Assembly (NCBI RefSeq): GCF_019649055.1
Contig: NW_026570271.1
Coordinates: 1 to 64,000 of the forward strand
Length of the DNA stretch: 64,000 nt
DNA from: Paramacrobiotus metropolitanus
Taxonomy: Eukaryota > Tardigrada > Eutardigrada > Parachela > Macrobiotidae
Reading direction: 5' to 3'
The notes beneath the pieces are model-generated. The model had not been told where the DNA came from. It worked only from the letters and a program-made list of their open reading frames with translations, and did no database searches. Of the stretch, positions 24,001 to 34,205 are shown one piece after another. The position numbers and the translations under genes were made by a program. The stretch's first letter is position 1. Every line of letters begins with the position of its first letter.

Positions 24001-27000
24001 CTAACCAGGGCCCGATTGATGGCTTCCCCCTAACAAAAATGTCGTTAAAGACAGGGTACTCTGTAGGTACCGGGAATAATTCAAGAGATTTCATCGGCGA
24101 TCGTCCAGTGGGACAGGGCAAAAACAAATCTGATGTGTCGTATGTATTGTCAATGACTCAATGTATGCAGTACAGTATTGTGCGGTGTGTGCTTTGTAAC
24201 ATTAGGGACGGTTTATCGTACTGGTAAAAACTTCTTTTGAAGTACCTCTTCCCTAAATTTACTTTTGAACCTCTGGCTTGACAAAACAACTTCTATGTAA
24301 CCTTTCAGCTTATCGATTTATAAAAAAACCAATACTGTGCGCGGGCCTGCACATAAATGCAATACTTTAGTATGCAGATAGAAGCAAGAAGTGCAATGAT
24401 AGCGAAAACCGGTTAAATTTTCTAGACATTTTATACTGTAATCTGTAAGTTCGGTTTGTATTCGTATGAATATTTGGTAAAGAGGCAAATCTCCAGGTAT
24501 ATCAGCTAGCGCAGTGAGCGGGCCACAAACAATATTTTTTTACCAGTATAAGCAGAATTTGGGAATACGCACAGTACCGTACTTTGTTGATACATGGTAC
24601 AAACGATAAGTGCTAATTTTTTGCCACGTCCATTGAACCATTGCCCATGAAAATACTTTTTTAATTTTAAATATTCACTGTATCTACTCTATCTATAAAC
24701 AAAAACGAAATTTTCCTTAGGGGAAGCCTCGGACCAGGCACAGACAAGTGTGTATTAAAGTAATTTTCTGTCAGTTTTTGTTTCTTCAGCGGCTACTGTA
24801 CATACACAGGTCTAAAAACTAACAAATGTAATACCATACCGCTCTGGCTATCCTTGTTTTGAAATGCATTCAGCTGACAAAGTTCCGGGGCTTCTGCTGT
24901 TTCTCTGCGACAAACCGGTGGACTTAGATTCGAGGAGGCTTGTGGAGTGTGTTTAGCCACTAAATCTCCGTGGTGTGCAATCGTGGTTGCGCGACTGCGT
25001 TTTGATGCTGCACCGTTCTGACATTTAACTGTTTTGGCTGGCTGCGACGTAGAAGCAGGGGGTGTGATTAAAATATCACACAGCTGGCGTTTTGGGCCGG
25101 ATATCTCTCTGTTGCCGGCACGCTGTAGCTCGCCATGGCTGCTGACTTCCGACAAACTATGGCCGCCTGATTCTAAAATTTGCAAGTATTTGAGCATTTG
25201 AACATCTGAGAGCTGTTGTATTTTAATTTAGTCATTGCAGCATAAATCACATCTAGGGAGCAGGCGGTAGACTCGCTACAAGCGCTCGTACACAAAAGCT
25301 TAACTCTAGGTCTTGTGTAGCGCTGCGCTCCGCAGCGCTACACAATGCGCTCCGCAGTTAGATTTTCCTTTACGGCACCGACCGTCTTCTAGCCTCGATC
25401 CGCTAGGCAATTACAATTATTCGCATTAAAATATCTGGCGTGCACCAAGCCACCAGCCAGCCAAACGCATGTAACTTGTTTAAACAGTGTGGCGTGGCAT
25501 AAGATCTTGTTTGGCATAACCCATACATTTGCATTTTTCGCTGTTCTCCATCGTGCTCTCTCCGGATCGGCTTGTACATGGTATGATGGTAGCGCATCAT
25601 GGCTCGCATGGATCGCTTAACTTAACTGATAGCGTGACCTGCAAGCTCCGTATGTCTCAATTTTTCCGTAACGGTTAAAGCCAGGTATGTATGTAAGTGG
25701 TAAGACGCAGCAAATTTGAAACGGTATCACACCGTTCTTGGTACTTGTACACGTTATACTTGCAACATACTGCAAATCAGGCTGGTTAACCCTTATACCT
25801 ACCAGTTTTTCTTTTCGCGGAATCGATTTCCTTTTTCGCCATTAGGCGAGCCGATTTTCGGTGCTCAGAGACAGCTTCACGGCCGACGGCATCAGTAACA
25901 CCTGGTCGATGCGCCGACGGACCTTGGTCGAGCACACGTGATTCCACTCCGTGAAGCTCGGTGGTCACGACATCGTGCAGACGATGGACATTCAGTGTGG
26001 TGAGTTCTCGGTCAGCATCTACAGCCAAGATGTCAACAAGGGCATTGTTGTTCGACTGCCCTATGGAAGAGTTGTAGGAGCGTTACCCTGCATGATCTAA
26101 TATAAAGCCTCATTTTATTGAGTACATAGATGGTTGCAGCTTGATTGCACTTTCCACAATTATTCTATTCAAGCAAAAAGCGATTCATCTTCAATCCAAA
26201 AATACACACACCTTTTTGGCTCTCGCTGGTGCGGCAGTCGTCAGTGTTTGGGATTTTCCCAGTTTCTGTTGATCCATTTTTAGAGTGTGGAAAATGAACT
26301 TCCGCGGTGCAGTTGGAATTGGGTGATGACCTTTCATCGCGCTGCTTGCCTTCACCGCTGAGTGGACTCTCCCTTTCCGAAGTCGGCTGTTGTCGGTCCT
26401 CAGTTGGCAGCCGCTCAGGTCGGGGCGTTGCTGGGGGCGGTGTCGCAGTAATAAGACCTACGACTCTTTCTGTTCTCCACTTCTTGATACCCCCGGCGTC
26501 TTTAGCTTTCATTGGAGGTCGTACAGTTACCTGGGTTGCGCATTCGTCTGCATCACTTACTGCGGACGATAGTTGAGCCTAAAAACACGACGACAATTTC
26601 GAAATCAAGATAAGATTGCTACAAAATTTTATTGTCAGCAAATGCGCAGCTACTTCAGCAACAACAACCTTTTCAGCAACAGTTTACAGATGCCCTGCGT
26701 TTTTTCCTGCCATCTAAAGCTGATGCTATTAATTTCGCAGCCTTGCAGTATACCAAAGAAATTAGTAAACAGCCGTCACATGGATTAACTTACTCCAAGC
26801 GACTGGAAAACCTCCAATGATTCTTTGCTGCTCATGCATCGTGCTTTGGCATCGCTACTGGCATCGCGCAATGTTGTGCCTTTGGACAGGAAACAGACAT
26901 CAATCTGCTGCTTTATTGATGAACAGGAAAGTCCCTGTTTACGCAATTCCAAAACAACGGACCGCAGCCGTTGGTACTGGTGGTCGTCGTGGTTCGTAAC

Positions 27001-30000
27001 GGGTGGGAACGCTGGCATAATCGGGTTTGAGAAAGTGGGTGACGTATTGTCCGTGGGTTCGATGGGCGGTGCACTGTCCGCTGCGTTATGTTGACCCTGA
27101 GGAACGGTGCTACAAGCTCCGCTTTCGTACGATAGCGGCCATTGGGCATCCGGTATACTGACGCTCAGAGTTTCCAGGCTGAGTACAGCAGCGACTAGAA
27201 TATGAAAAAACGAATTAGGCACAACTCAAGCACGAGAAGTTTACATAAACCGATGCTTAGCATTCAATAAAATGCGAAAACATTACTGCCGAAACTACTC
27301 TACTGCAAAACGTGAACTTTTATGAGAACAAATTGGTACTGAGGAAAAGATCTATATTACAACCTGCCTCCCCGTAAACTTTAGATAGAACGAACAAAAC
27401 AATATAACAAAAATCTGCTAGCTAACGCCATTCGACTCTGCGTGTCTGGGAACGGTGTCACATGCATTTTGTTTTAAAAAAAAGATCAGCGTCAGAGACC
27501 GTTCGCAAAAGCCCGTGCCGGTAGACCAAAATCTCAAGGTGACCTTGAAAAAAATATTAAATCCTGTTGCACTGAGAAAGAAATTAAGGCATTATTCATT
27601 TTTTAGTTTCTGGTAAAAAATAAACAATGCCTTAATTTCTTGCTCTGTGCAACAAGATTTAATATTTTTTCACCACAAACTAAAAAATATTGTTATTCTT
27701 TTTGACCAGAAACTAAAAAATTGGCCGTTTTTATCGTCCAAATGGGCCGACTTTTCTTGCACTCCTTTTTATAGGTATTTACGGAGTAAAGTGTAAGCGC
27801 ATATCACGAGTACAATACAGTACATAGCCTGTCATATAAAATAATTATTCGTCTGACCAGGTGAGGTATTCCGTTGTATTATTATTATTATTATTATTAT
27901 TCATCGTGGAGCAGGTAGCCCATTTCCGGCTAGGGTGACATACTAGCTGGGATTTTAAACCTGGCCAAACAGTAGAATCTAAAAGTACGAGTACAGATAG
28001 ACAGAAAAGGACTCCTTAAACAAAACTGACACGGTTCAAAGCTTGCTTAAAAGCACCAATAGTGCGAATATCGAACAGATCAGAAAATTTAGAATCAACA
28101 AAAAATGTCCACAATTTATTAAGCTTCCAAGCAAAGGTCGTCTCGCCAACTTTCTTCTTCGCTTCCGCCTTTATCAGGATGCGGTTTCTATTCCGAAGGT
28201 TGTACGGCTTGATACGGTCGTCAAATTCCACCATCTCGCTGATGTACTGCGGCACATGGAATTTTTCCGGATGTTTGATCTTGTATAACCATATCGCTTC
28301 CTTTTGTTTCCATCTCGTGAAGAGCGGCAAGATCCCATGTTGTTTCATGAACGATTCCGTGGGTATCTTTGCGTAGTTTGCAGCCGCTCGGAGACCGTTA
28401 CGATGCATCGCGGCCAATTTATCACGCAAGCGCACAGATGCCCCGCTCCACACTGCAGAGCAGTAGTCCAGATGCGACTGAACAAAGGCATAGAAAAGCG
28501 CAATGCGCTGGGACACTGGTAGGCCGACTTTCACACGGTTTAACAGTGATATACCGTACCGAACACTCTTTTGGACTTTTTTAACATGGTCAGTCCAACT
28601 GAGATGTTCATCCAGTATCACTCCGAGATGTTTCACTGACTTTTCCGGTAGCAGCTGATGTCCGTTCAGCGAAACGCTTACGTTGGTTTCGCGGTTATGC
28701 GCTGAACTTATTAGCAATAATTTCGATTTTTTCTCATTGACGTATAAACGGTTAGATTTGAGCCACCCGTAGACTTCCGGTAGAGCTCTCGTTAGTTCGT
28801 CTGCTGCATCTGCTTTCGACTTGGCAACAGCATAGCAGATGGTGTCATCAGCAAAACTTTCTAACCGCACATTTGAAAACCGCAATTTCAATAGTGCATT
28901 AATGTAAATCGTAAACAAAATCGGCCCAAGTATGGAACCCTGTGGAACGCCAGCCCACACGTTTTCCCACGAAGAAAACTTGGTGCCATGACGTACACGT
29001 TGCGAGCGGCCGGTCAGGTACGAATGAAACCATGTTAGCGCTGAAGACTTTACACCCATATCGCGGAGTGTCTCTAGCAGAGTCATATGGCACACTGACG
29101 GAAAAGCTCTTTTTAAATCGAGGAATACAACGGCAACACACCTTTTGTTATCGACGGCTTTTTTCCAGGTCTCTGTTACCTTTAAAAGTAACGTCTCACA
29201 TGAATGGCCGTTCCGAAAACCAGACTGGTTCGGAGCAAGGATACCTTCCTTTTTCATAAATTTGTTCAGTTGTAATTGCGCACATTTTTCAAACAATTTT
29301 GACAAATTACAGAGCAGCGAGATCGGCCGAAATTCATCCGCTGTTGCCGGATGATTGCATTTTGGTAACGCGATTACTTCGGCAATTTTAAAAATTGCTG
29401 GAAAGACATTTTTCTTAAAACATTGATTTATTAAGTGAGTTATAGGCTCGACAAGTATGGGAGCAATTCCAGATAAGAGCCGATGTGGAACACCTTTCGG
29501 CCCCGCACATTTTTTCTTACTTAGAATTTTACCGAACATGTCAGCAACCACGTCGGGAGTAAGCTGATCAAAGGCAAATGTCGCCGTGTCAGACTCCTTC
29601 GGGATGACAGCTACGGGGTGGCGTTCACCATGCTCCCCCATTGTTGCAAAATGCTTGTTCAAATCATTTAGATCGTAGTTCAGATCAGCGTTAACGTTAT
29701 TTTTTCCCCGTAAACGATTAATTTCGCGCCACACCATTTTGGAATTTTGGACGTTTTTTTCGAAATATTCGCGTTTAGCGTTCTTCATCGCAGTAAACAA
29801 CTCTCGCTTCAAGTTTTTAAATTGCCGACAATTACTCTCATATTCTGAAGTACTTTTCGACATCTTTTTTCGCTTGTATGCGAGATTTTTATTCTTTATC
29901 AAACGCTTAATATGGCTGTTAATCCAAGGTGCATTGCTCTTCGAGACTCTTTTCGATCGTAAAGGATAGCACCTATCAATTATCTCAGTATTCAATCAGA

Positions 30001-33000
30001 ATCAGATACACCACCGCGAATGCACACATATTCTCAATCCGCCGATGAAAATATAAAAAAATATGAAAGTAAGTATTTAAATTCACTACAGTAGGGTAAT
30101 GAGTACCTTGGTTAAAGCAGTCGAGGTCAGCGCGAATGAGCAAGATTTAGCAAGCAACCGAACAAAATGCCAAAAACTGACAAAAGAACAAATTATATCA
30201 CAACCGAATTAATAAAAAGCAAAAACGACAACACAAGGGCTTTTTTGCAAAAAGAAAAGGGGTCAACTCACAGGAATCTTTCCTAAACAACTCAAAAAAT
30301 TGATTTCGATACTTACTATTAACGATACTATAGAGCGGACGATTTCGATACTTGTATTATTAACGAACGAGAGTGAGTTCTTTCATGATGCTTGATTGAC
30401 AGCCAATAGCAGTCCGATTATAATCGGATCATTGAGCCGGATCATAATCATAATGCGCCGATCATAATCAATAGCACTTACTCGTATTTTTCTTAATCTG
30501 GAAATTAAAAATTAGATTCATGAATGCCAAATACGCTAAAATAATTTATATTCTGAAAGCTAAAATATGCTGTCCATACAGGATAGTTTTGAAAAAATAC
30601 TAACAAAGGATACGTTCATGGTGAAGTTGTCCAGAGATTCAAAAGAACTGGTCGTTAATATCACGTTCCAGGGATTTTCAAAGGAGCTGACCTTTAGGTG
30701 CATTCCTGTGGCGGTCCAAGTTTAGCTAAAGCAGCCATTGTTCACAACAGAATGGTCAATGAACGTGCAATAAGCCATACTGCCACTCCCCGGCACGCAT
30801 TGTGCGCAAAATTAGCGACATTAGACCACAAGAAACGCAGAGGCAAAGTCGAAGGTGTTTCTTGTAAATAAATACCATGCGGATCCAAAATAACGGTGAT
30901 ATCTATCTCACCATAAAATATGTATTTCCAGGTGACTAAGTAAAGAAGATTTTCAAAGCCACAACTGATTATGTATTTAAAATGGCTTCCAATAAGTTTC
31001 TTGTTCCTTTAGCGGCTACTGTATCTGTACATACGTAAGTGTAAAGCTAACAAAAGATAATATCATACCGCTCTGGCTATCCTTGTTTCGAAGAGCATTC
31101 AGCTGACAAAGTTCCGGTGCCTCTGGTGTTTCACTGAGACAAACCGGTGGACTTAAATTTAGTGAGGCTTGTGGAGTGTGTTCAGCCACTAAATCTCCGT
31201 GGTGTGCAAACGTGGTTGCGCGTCTGCGTTTAGATGCTGGACCGTTCTGATGTTTGATTGCTTTGGCTGGCTGGAACGTAAAAGCAGTGAACGTAGTTGG
31301 AGCATCACACAGCTGGCGTTTTGGGCCGGACATATGTATACTGCCGGCACGCTCCGTCGTTAGTCCTGCTGTCTTGGGTATATTGGAGATGCTGTACTTT
31401 CCCCCGGTTAAATCATCGTAGGAACTGCGTTGCAGTTCGCCATGACTGCTGACTTCGGAAAAATTATGGCCGCTTGTTTCTAAAATTTTGAAGTATTTGA
31501 GAGCATTTGAACAAGTAATGAGAGCTACTGTATTTAGTCATTGCAGCATAAATTACATCCAGGCAGTAGGCGGCAGACTCGCTACCCTAAAAGCTTAACT
31601 CTAGCGTGGATCTAATAAATTCGCAGTTACTGTACAAGGCAGCGCAGGTTTGGTCACACGGATCGTTTAACTGGAAGCGTAACTTGCAAGCTCCGTGTAC
31701 ATCTCAGTTTTTCCGCAACGGCTAAGGGTTGATACGTACGTAAGCCGCTGCAAATTTGAATCCGCACACGCCTATCATGGTACTCGCGCACGGTATATTA
31801 TTTCGTTACAACATAAATCAGCTCGTCAACCCACGTACCAGTTTTTCCTTTCGCGGAACCGATTTCCTTTTTCGCCATTAGGCGAGCCGATTTTCGGTGC
31901 TCAGAGACAGCTTCACGGCCGACGGCATCAGTAACACCTGGTCGATGAGCCGACGGACCTTGATCGAGCCCATGGGATTCCACTCCTCGAAGCTTGGTTG
32001 TCACGACATCGTGCAGACGATGTACGTTCGGGGTGGTGGGTTTTTGGTCCGCATCTACAGGTAAGATGCCCACAACGGCAATGTTGTTCGACTGTCCTAT
32101 GGTAACGTTGCCGGAGAATTCCTTTGAATGTTCGTTGGCTGCATCTTTTTTGTTACAGGCAGGTGGATGCACATTCGCTTTGATCCCCATGTCCCGGGGA
32201 TTCGTAGAAGGATGATCAAAAATGGCACAACAGGATTGTCTGGGTACAAGGTCTGGATTATCCGGTTGTATGGTGTGTGACCGCGGCGACATTCGGCACT
32301 CATTTACAGCGTTGTTACTGCCGTTCTCGTTAACCTTCGGTGCCTGAACGAAATGGTCCTCATCGTCACTTTTAGAACTCAACCCGAAAGAAGCACACCT
32401 GGGCGCACGCGCTTCCGAGAAGCTGGTTTCGTTGTCGGCATTTTTAAAAATTCCTTTTATCGTACGGCGACTCATTTTGGGCTGTTTCTCTATGGATCGA
32501 AATGATAATCCATCAGCTCGAGGTTGGAGAACAGTCTTCCTCTGCTCGTGAATTTGCCGGTTGCGCTCCCGAAATGTTCTCCCGTTCTGCCTCAGCAACA
32601 TTTTAAGAGAAGCTTGTGATTCGCTGAACTTTTTAACCATATACGCCAGACTGCGACCTTCTTTAAAGCAGCTAAGTATCGCTTCTTTTTGCTTCAGATC
32701 AGCAGAAAGGCTATCCCGAGCGGCAAAACTGAGCCTGGCGTACTGAATTACAGCGGCTACTGCATCAGCTGCTACACCAACCTCGCGTATAATGTCCGCT
32801 TTTGAGTAACCGCGATGGAACAACTCCAAAATTGTTTGCTTTTGTTCTTTAGCAAGGCCAGTCAGTCGCCTTATCAGACTGACCGTCGTCGAGCTTATGT
32901 TGAACTGTTTGGCGATTTGTGCTGCACTTTGCTCTCCTTGGCATGCTTGCTGGATCTCTTGCTTCTGCTCCTCAGTCAGTTTGGTTCGACAACGTAAATT

Positions 33001-33120
33001 TTCCTGATAGAGGAACCTCTGTACTGAACCAAGGCTGATACCCAGGCGCTCCACGATTTGCTGCTGTGTGGAGCCAGCGTTGCGTAGTTCACGGATTAGC
33101 TGTTTTTTACTTTCGTCCAT
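14272..33120 (-). CDS. G2: fused multi-HTH/zinc-finger gene, eleven exons
   Basis: Predicted by joining units D, D' and E. Exons: 31839-33120, 31069-31479, 26794-27194, 26212-26578 (unit D: E1-E4); 25803-26060 and 24840-25172 (unit D': E1 tail, E2); 17091-18032, 16295-16702, 15503-15897, 14930-15308, 14272-14744 (unit E: E1-E5). The total is 5649 nt, 1882 aa, with every junction in phase. Unit D has a good ATG but no zinc-finger exon; unit E has a zinc-finger exon but no start codon, and its E1 acceptor is phase 1 and 942 nt long (divisible by 3). The product would have five HTHs, E3 HTH, then four more (one deleted), another E3 HTH, then the fingers. Introns hold a LINE, a gag-only LTR element and an RG-rich gene. 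The alternative is a truncated gene D plus a pseudogene E; RNA evidence would decide. Confidence 0.55.
18033..20068. other. Spacer upstream of unit E with relic promoter and leader
   Basis: 19110-19920 is similar to the G2 promoter (33290-33690) and to 35150-35870: it keeps a leader-type donor ACCG|GTAAGT (19257/19256) and a second donor-like GACG|GTAAGT near 19850. About 1 kb (18090-19100) has no counterpart in the other copies and contains a 26-bp inverted repeat pair. With unit E lacking an ATG, this promoter may be dead or drive a leader that splices elsewhere. Confidence 0.5.
18194..18794. repeat. Inverted repeat pair, possible MITE
   Basis: 26 bp at 18195-18220 (GGTGGAAATTCCACCGCTTG then GGCATT) recur inverted at 18769-18794 with no mismatch. 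GGTGGAAATTCCACC is itself palindromic. The pair encloses about 550 bp without a gene. No clear target duplication found. A further related end (GGTGGTTTTTCCACC) lies at about 19109. Confidence 0.55.
20069..20700 (-). pseudogene. Broken Myb/SANT- or MADF-like DNA-binding protein gene
   Basis: From an ATG at 20700 (MSRAKKVDLN...) about 40 codons are open and then a stop occurs. Further down, another frame reads KTVKQCKKKWELFVGYHRAL, the pattern of the last helices of Myb/SANT-like and MADF domains (QCKxKWxxL). The domain is split over frames with stops, so it is a decayed copy. The LTR element at 20705 inserted immediately before its ATG. A short direct repeat (GGTCATCCAGGTCAGGTG type) at about 20161-20226 adds low-complexity codons near its 3' end. 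Confidence 0.4.
20705..20860 (+). repeat. 5' LTR
   Basis: 156 bp, starts TGTAGTGTAGTGG and ends GACGTGACA. Contains AATAAA (polyadenylation signal) near 20833, consistent with a functional R region. A 14-bp internal inverted repeat, TACGCGCcatattaGCGCGTA, lies near its start. Confidence 0.9.
20945..21789 (+). CDS. gag: LTR-element Gag with two CCHC zinc knuckles
   Basis: The structural Gag polyprotein packages element RNA in the cytoplasm. The natural start is probably ATG 20945 (MTTTTDQLTKFNPETMDWKA), but that frame and the long frame from 21004 differ by one base, so there is a frameshift near 21010. The long frame runs 261 codons to TAA at 21789. It has an alpha-helical retrotransposon Gag region, a charged coiled-coil-like stretch (about codons 140-195), then CKRC-x4-H-x4-C and CNGC-x4-H-x4-C knuckles. 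The frame ends 32 bp before the 3' LTR, leaving no room for pol. The frameshift may make this copy dependent on Gag from others, although its LTRs look young. Confidence 0.8.
21822..21977 (+). repeat. 3' LTR
   Basis: 156 bp, identical to the 5' LTR apart from its first base (A in place of T). Followed by the TGATT target duplication. Confidence 0.9.
21983..23238. other. Intronic/intergenic stretch with an 87-bp tandem repeat
   Basis: No gene recognised. Contains the tandem repeat at 22451-22700; the rest is AT-rich unique sequence. It lies within the long predicted G2 intron and downstream of the RG-rich gene. Confidence 0.6.
22451..22700. repeat. 87-bp tandem repeat, about 2.9 copies
   Basis: Copies start at 22454, 22541 and 22628 (GTCGGAACTGCTGTTTTCGG...). 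87 is a multiple of 3, so both strands keep frames open across the array. The resulting small open frames (repeated RKFVRKI or RTNFRSEHHLVG) are repeat artefacts rather than evidence of a gene. Confidence 0.85.
23239..23976 (-). CDS. 3' part of a small RG/RP-rich basic protein gene
   Basis: Three exons with consistent splicing: 23854-23976 (donor GTACTA, weak), 23580-23795 (acceptor TTTAG, donor GTAGCG), 23239-23510 (acceptor TTTAG, stop TAA). The first two are 123 and 216 nt, and all junctions are phase 1. The translated parts are rich in Arg, Gly, Pro and Ser (GVRGRGSNSGRAIRGGRA; RGMRGSRRGRTAEPAR), as in RGG/RG nucleic-acid-binding tails. GC content is clearly higher than in the flanks, which supports coding. 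The first exon could extend upstream to about 24127 in the same frame, and the true start was not found. It lies on the same strand inside the predicted 6.8-kb G2 intron, and its phase-1 acceptors are compatible with the preceding G2 exon, so it might be an alternative G2 3' end instead of a separate gene. Confidence 0.45.
24128..24839. other. Intronic stretch, nothing recognised
   Basis: AT-rich, no open frame with family features and no obvious repeat. It may contain the unseen 5' part of the RG-rich gene. Confidence 0.5.
24840..26060 (-). CDS. Unit D': internal exons from a partial array copy
   Basis: Two exons of a third, truncated copy: 25803-26060 is the last 86 codons of an E1 (polar linker and EHRKSARLMAKK tract, no HTH) and 24840-25172 is a complete E2 (ESGGHSLSEVS... 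to QNKDSQSG). The E1 fragment begins at a newly placed acceptor (CTCTTCCATAG|GG) in phase 1, is 258 nt long, and ends at the usual phase-1 donor (ACTG|GTAGGT). E2 is 333 nt, phase 1 to 1. Both can therefore be spliced into G2 without a frameshift. The E2 lacks about 25 codons (YDD-GGKY region) present in other E2 copies. Confidence 0.55.
25313..25345. repeat. Perfect 15-bp hairpin
   Basis: TTGTGTAGCGCTGCG, loop CTC, then the exact reverse complement. GC-rich, in the intron between E1' and E2' of unit D'. A partial second copy (TGCGCTCCGCAG) follows at once. Absent from the same intron of unit D. Confidence 0.75.
26212..33120 (-). CDS. Unit D (5' half of G2), E1-E4 with start codon
   Basis: E1 31839-33120, E2 31069-31479, E3 26794-27194, E4 26212-26578. 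The start chosen is MDESKKQLIREL at 33120, aligned with the starts of G1 and G3; an in-frame upstream ATG (33201) would sit inside the predicted 5' UTR intron. E1 has five HTH repeats and the EHRKSARLMAKK tract. E2 contains SSYDDLTGGKY, echoing the SFDDYFG motif of E5. E3 has the sixth HTH (YQRLRSVVLELRKQG). There is no zinc-finger exon before the next block. The E2-E3 intron carries the LINE and a long hairpin. Confidence 0.75.
27547..27674. repeat. Long near-perfect hairpin in G2 intron
   Basis: Arms of about 45 nt (27547-27593 and 27626-27673) pair with only about three mismatches and one single-base length difference, around a loop of about 32 nt. An extra nested inverted pair (TTTTTAGTTTCTGGT at about 27600, ACCAGAAACTAAAAA at about 27700) overlaps it. 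It may be a MITE remnant or a transcribed hairpin; it sits just 3' of the LINE tail. Confidence 0.8.
27879..29995 (-). mobile_element. 5'-truncated non-LTR retrotransposon (LINE)
   Basis: Contains an intact reverse-transcriptase frame (28016-29995), then about 110 bp of 3' UTR ending in an (AAT)n tail seen on the plus strand as ATT repeats at 27879-27902. AAT-type tails are usual in I/Jockey/CR1-group elements. The endonuclease part is absent: an in-frame stop lies just upstream of 29995 and no endonuclease motif follows, the usual result of incomplete reverse transcription. Inserted in the E2-E3 intron of unit D, same strand. Confidence 0.85.
28016..29995 (-). CDS. Non-LTR retrotransposon reverse transcriptase, N-terminally truncated
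   Basis: 659 codons without a break; the frame opens at a TTG, so no genuine start codon exists. Residues 20-100 are the basic post-endonuclease linker (PWINSHIKRLIKNKN). The RT domain follows with FRPISLL (222-228), FLDLKRAF (291-298, first catalytic Asp), PQGSILGP (351-358) and FADD (381-384, catalytic pair), then the thumb region and the C-terminal YNLRNR-type sequence. This is the layout of CR1/Jockey-group elements, where the protein copies element RNA at a nicked target. An intact RT frame implies fairly recent insertion, but without endonuclease and start this copy cannot move by itself. Confidence 0.85.
   Translation of the reverse strand: MNTEIIDRCYPLRSKRVSKSNAPWINSHIKRLIKNKNLAYKRKKMSKSTSEYESNCRQFKNLKRELFTAMKNAKREYFEKNVQNSKMVWREINRLRGKNNVNADLNYDLNDLNKHFATMGEHGERHPVAVIPKESDTATFAFDQLTPDVVADMFGKILSKKKCAGPKGVPHRLLSGIAPILVEPITHLINQCFKKNVFPAIFKIAEVIALPKCNHPATADEFRPISLLCNLSKLFEKCAQLQLNKFMKKEGILAPNQSGFRNGHSCETLLLKVTETWKKAVDNKRCVAVVFLDLKRAFPSVCHMTLLETLRDMGVKSSALTWFHSYLTGRSQRVRHGTKFSSWENVWAGVPQGSILGPILFTIYINALLKLRFSNVRLESFADDTICYAVAKSKADAADELTRALPEVYGWLKSNRLYVNEKKSKLLLISSAHNRETNVSVSLNGHQLLPEKSVKHLGVILDEHLSWTDHVKKVQKSVRYGISLLNRVKVGLPVSQRIALFYAFVQSHLDYCSAVWSGASVRLRDKLAAMHRNGLRAAANYAKIPTESFMKQHGILPLFTRWKQKEAIWLYKIKHPEKFHVPQYISEMVEFDDRIKPYNLRNRNRILIKAEAKKKVGETTFAWKLNKLWTFFVDSKFSDLFDIRTIGAFKQALNRVSFV
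29996..31068. other. Remainder of the unit D E2-E3 intron
   Basis: No gene recognised. 30415-30475 has a short cluster of CGATTATAATCGG and repeated ATCATAATC words. No endonuclease frame upstream of the LINE. Confidence 0.6.
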
Positions 33121-33298
33121 TCCTTGGATGGTTGGTATGCTTGTTCTACCTAGATTTTTAACATACAGTACACTGACACAGTAACAATACATACGGTACA
33201 ACTCACAACTTCACAAAGTCACAACAAAAATCCCAACTTGCTTACAAAACATGCAGCGAAATAATTTTACTCTATGCACACTTTAGTTGACACTAACC
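33121..33298 (-). promoter_or_regulatory. G2 5' leader intron and donor
   Basis: An acceptor (GGTAG|AACA) about 28 bp before the ATG and a donor CCG|GTTAGT at 33298/33297 match the leader arrangement of G1 and of the relic at 19257. Upstream sequence (33300-33690) is shared with 19260-19690 and 35150-35480, marking the promoter-side part of the duplicated unit. Confidence 0.45.
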
Positions 33299-34205
33299 GG
33301 AACCACTGGTAATGCTAACAACTGACTGCACTTATTGAATATACATATCGCCACGTTTTTCCAGGCAAAGTCCTTTCGCTACTGACGGCCGGTGTATCAC
33401 GGTGGAAAGGTACTATGCTCTCTAATTATTCTCTCTGTTTTTTATTCACAAAAAGTTCCACAGCAGTCTAAATCGAATGAATAAATCATAATTCAAGACG
33501 CATGATGAATCGAGAGATATTGTCGAATGATGTACATAGTAACTAACTCTATTCTGAATGCAATATAATCAGTGCAATAGGGCGAACAGACTGGAGCCAG
33601 CGTTTCCCGGTGACAGCTATAAACAGCTATAAAGGTGCAGCTCTTGGCAAAAGGAGTGGAGGTATCTTATTTCACGGCGCCCATACATGATAACCTAGTT
33701 TGTTTTATTTTCAAAATATCAGCATATGCCAACAATTGTGTGAAAACAGTTCGAAATGACATTGCGAAAAGGAAGGGGTTTTGCTTTGCGGCGACGAGGT
33801 TGAGCGCTGCTCACTACTAACTTTGGCTGCTCTTCAGATCTGAGCTCTTCTCTGTTATAGTTTTGGAAAGGATTGCAGTTTCTAAAGCATATGTTGCGAT
33901 TAGCTCTGGTTATCTACAGAGGAAAATCTAAATAGAAAAAGCCGTTTTGGGTTAGATACCAGTATTGCTAATCCTCTGTCTGACATAAAGTTTATTAATT
34001 TTAATATTCTGGCTAATATCTTACTAACTTTTATCGTTAACGGCATCGCAAAATGGGCGGCTCAACCGGTAATGCGCACTTGGTGGCTCAAGCATAATAC
34101 GCCATACGGTATTAAACCTTCGCCAACATGCGATGCTGGTAAGTGGTACGTACTGGAAGCGCGCATTAATCGTTATATTACCTTTCTAGTGAAACTAATC
34201 ATTAC

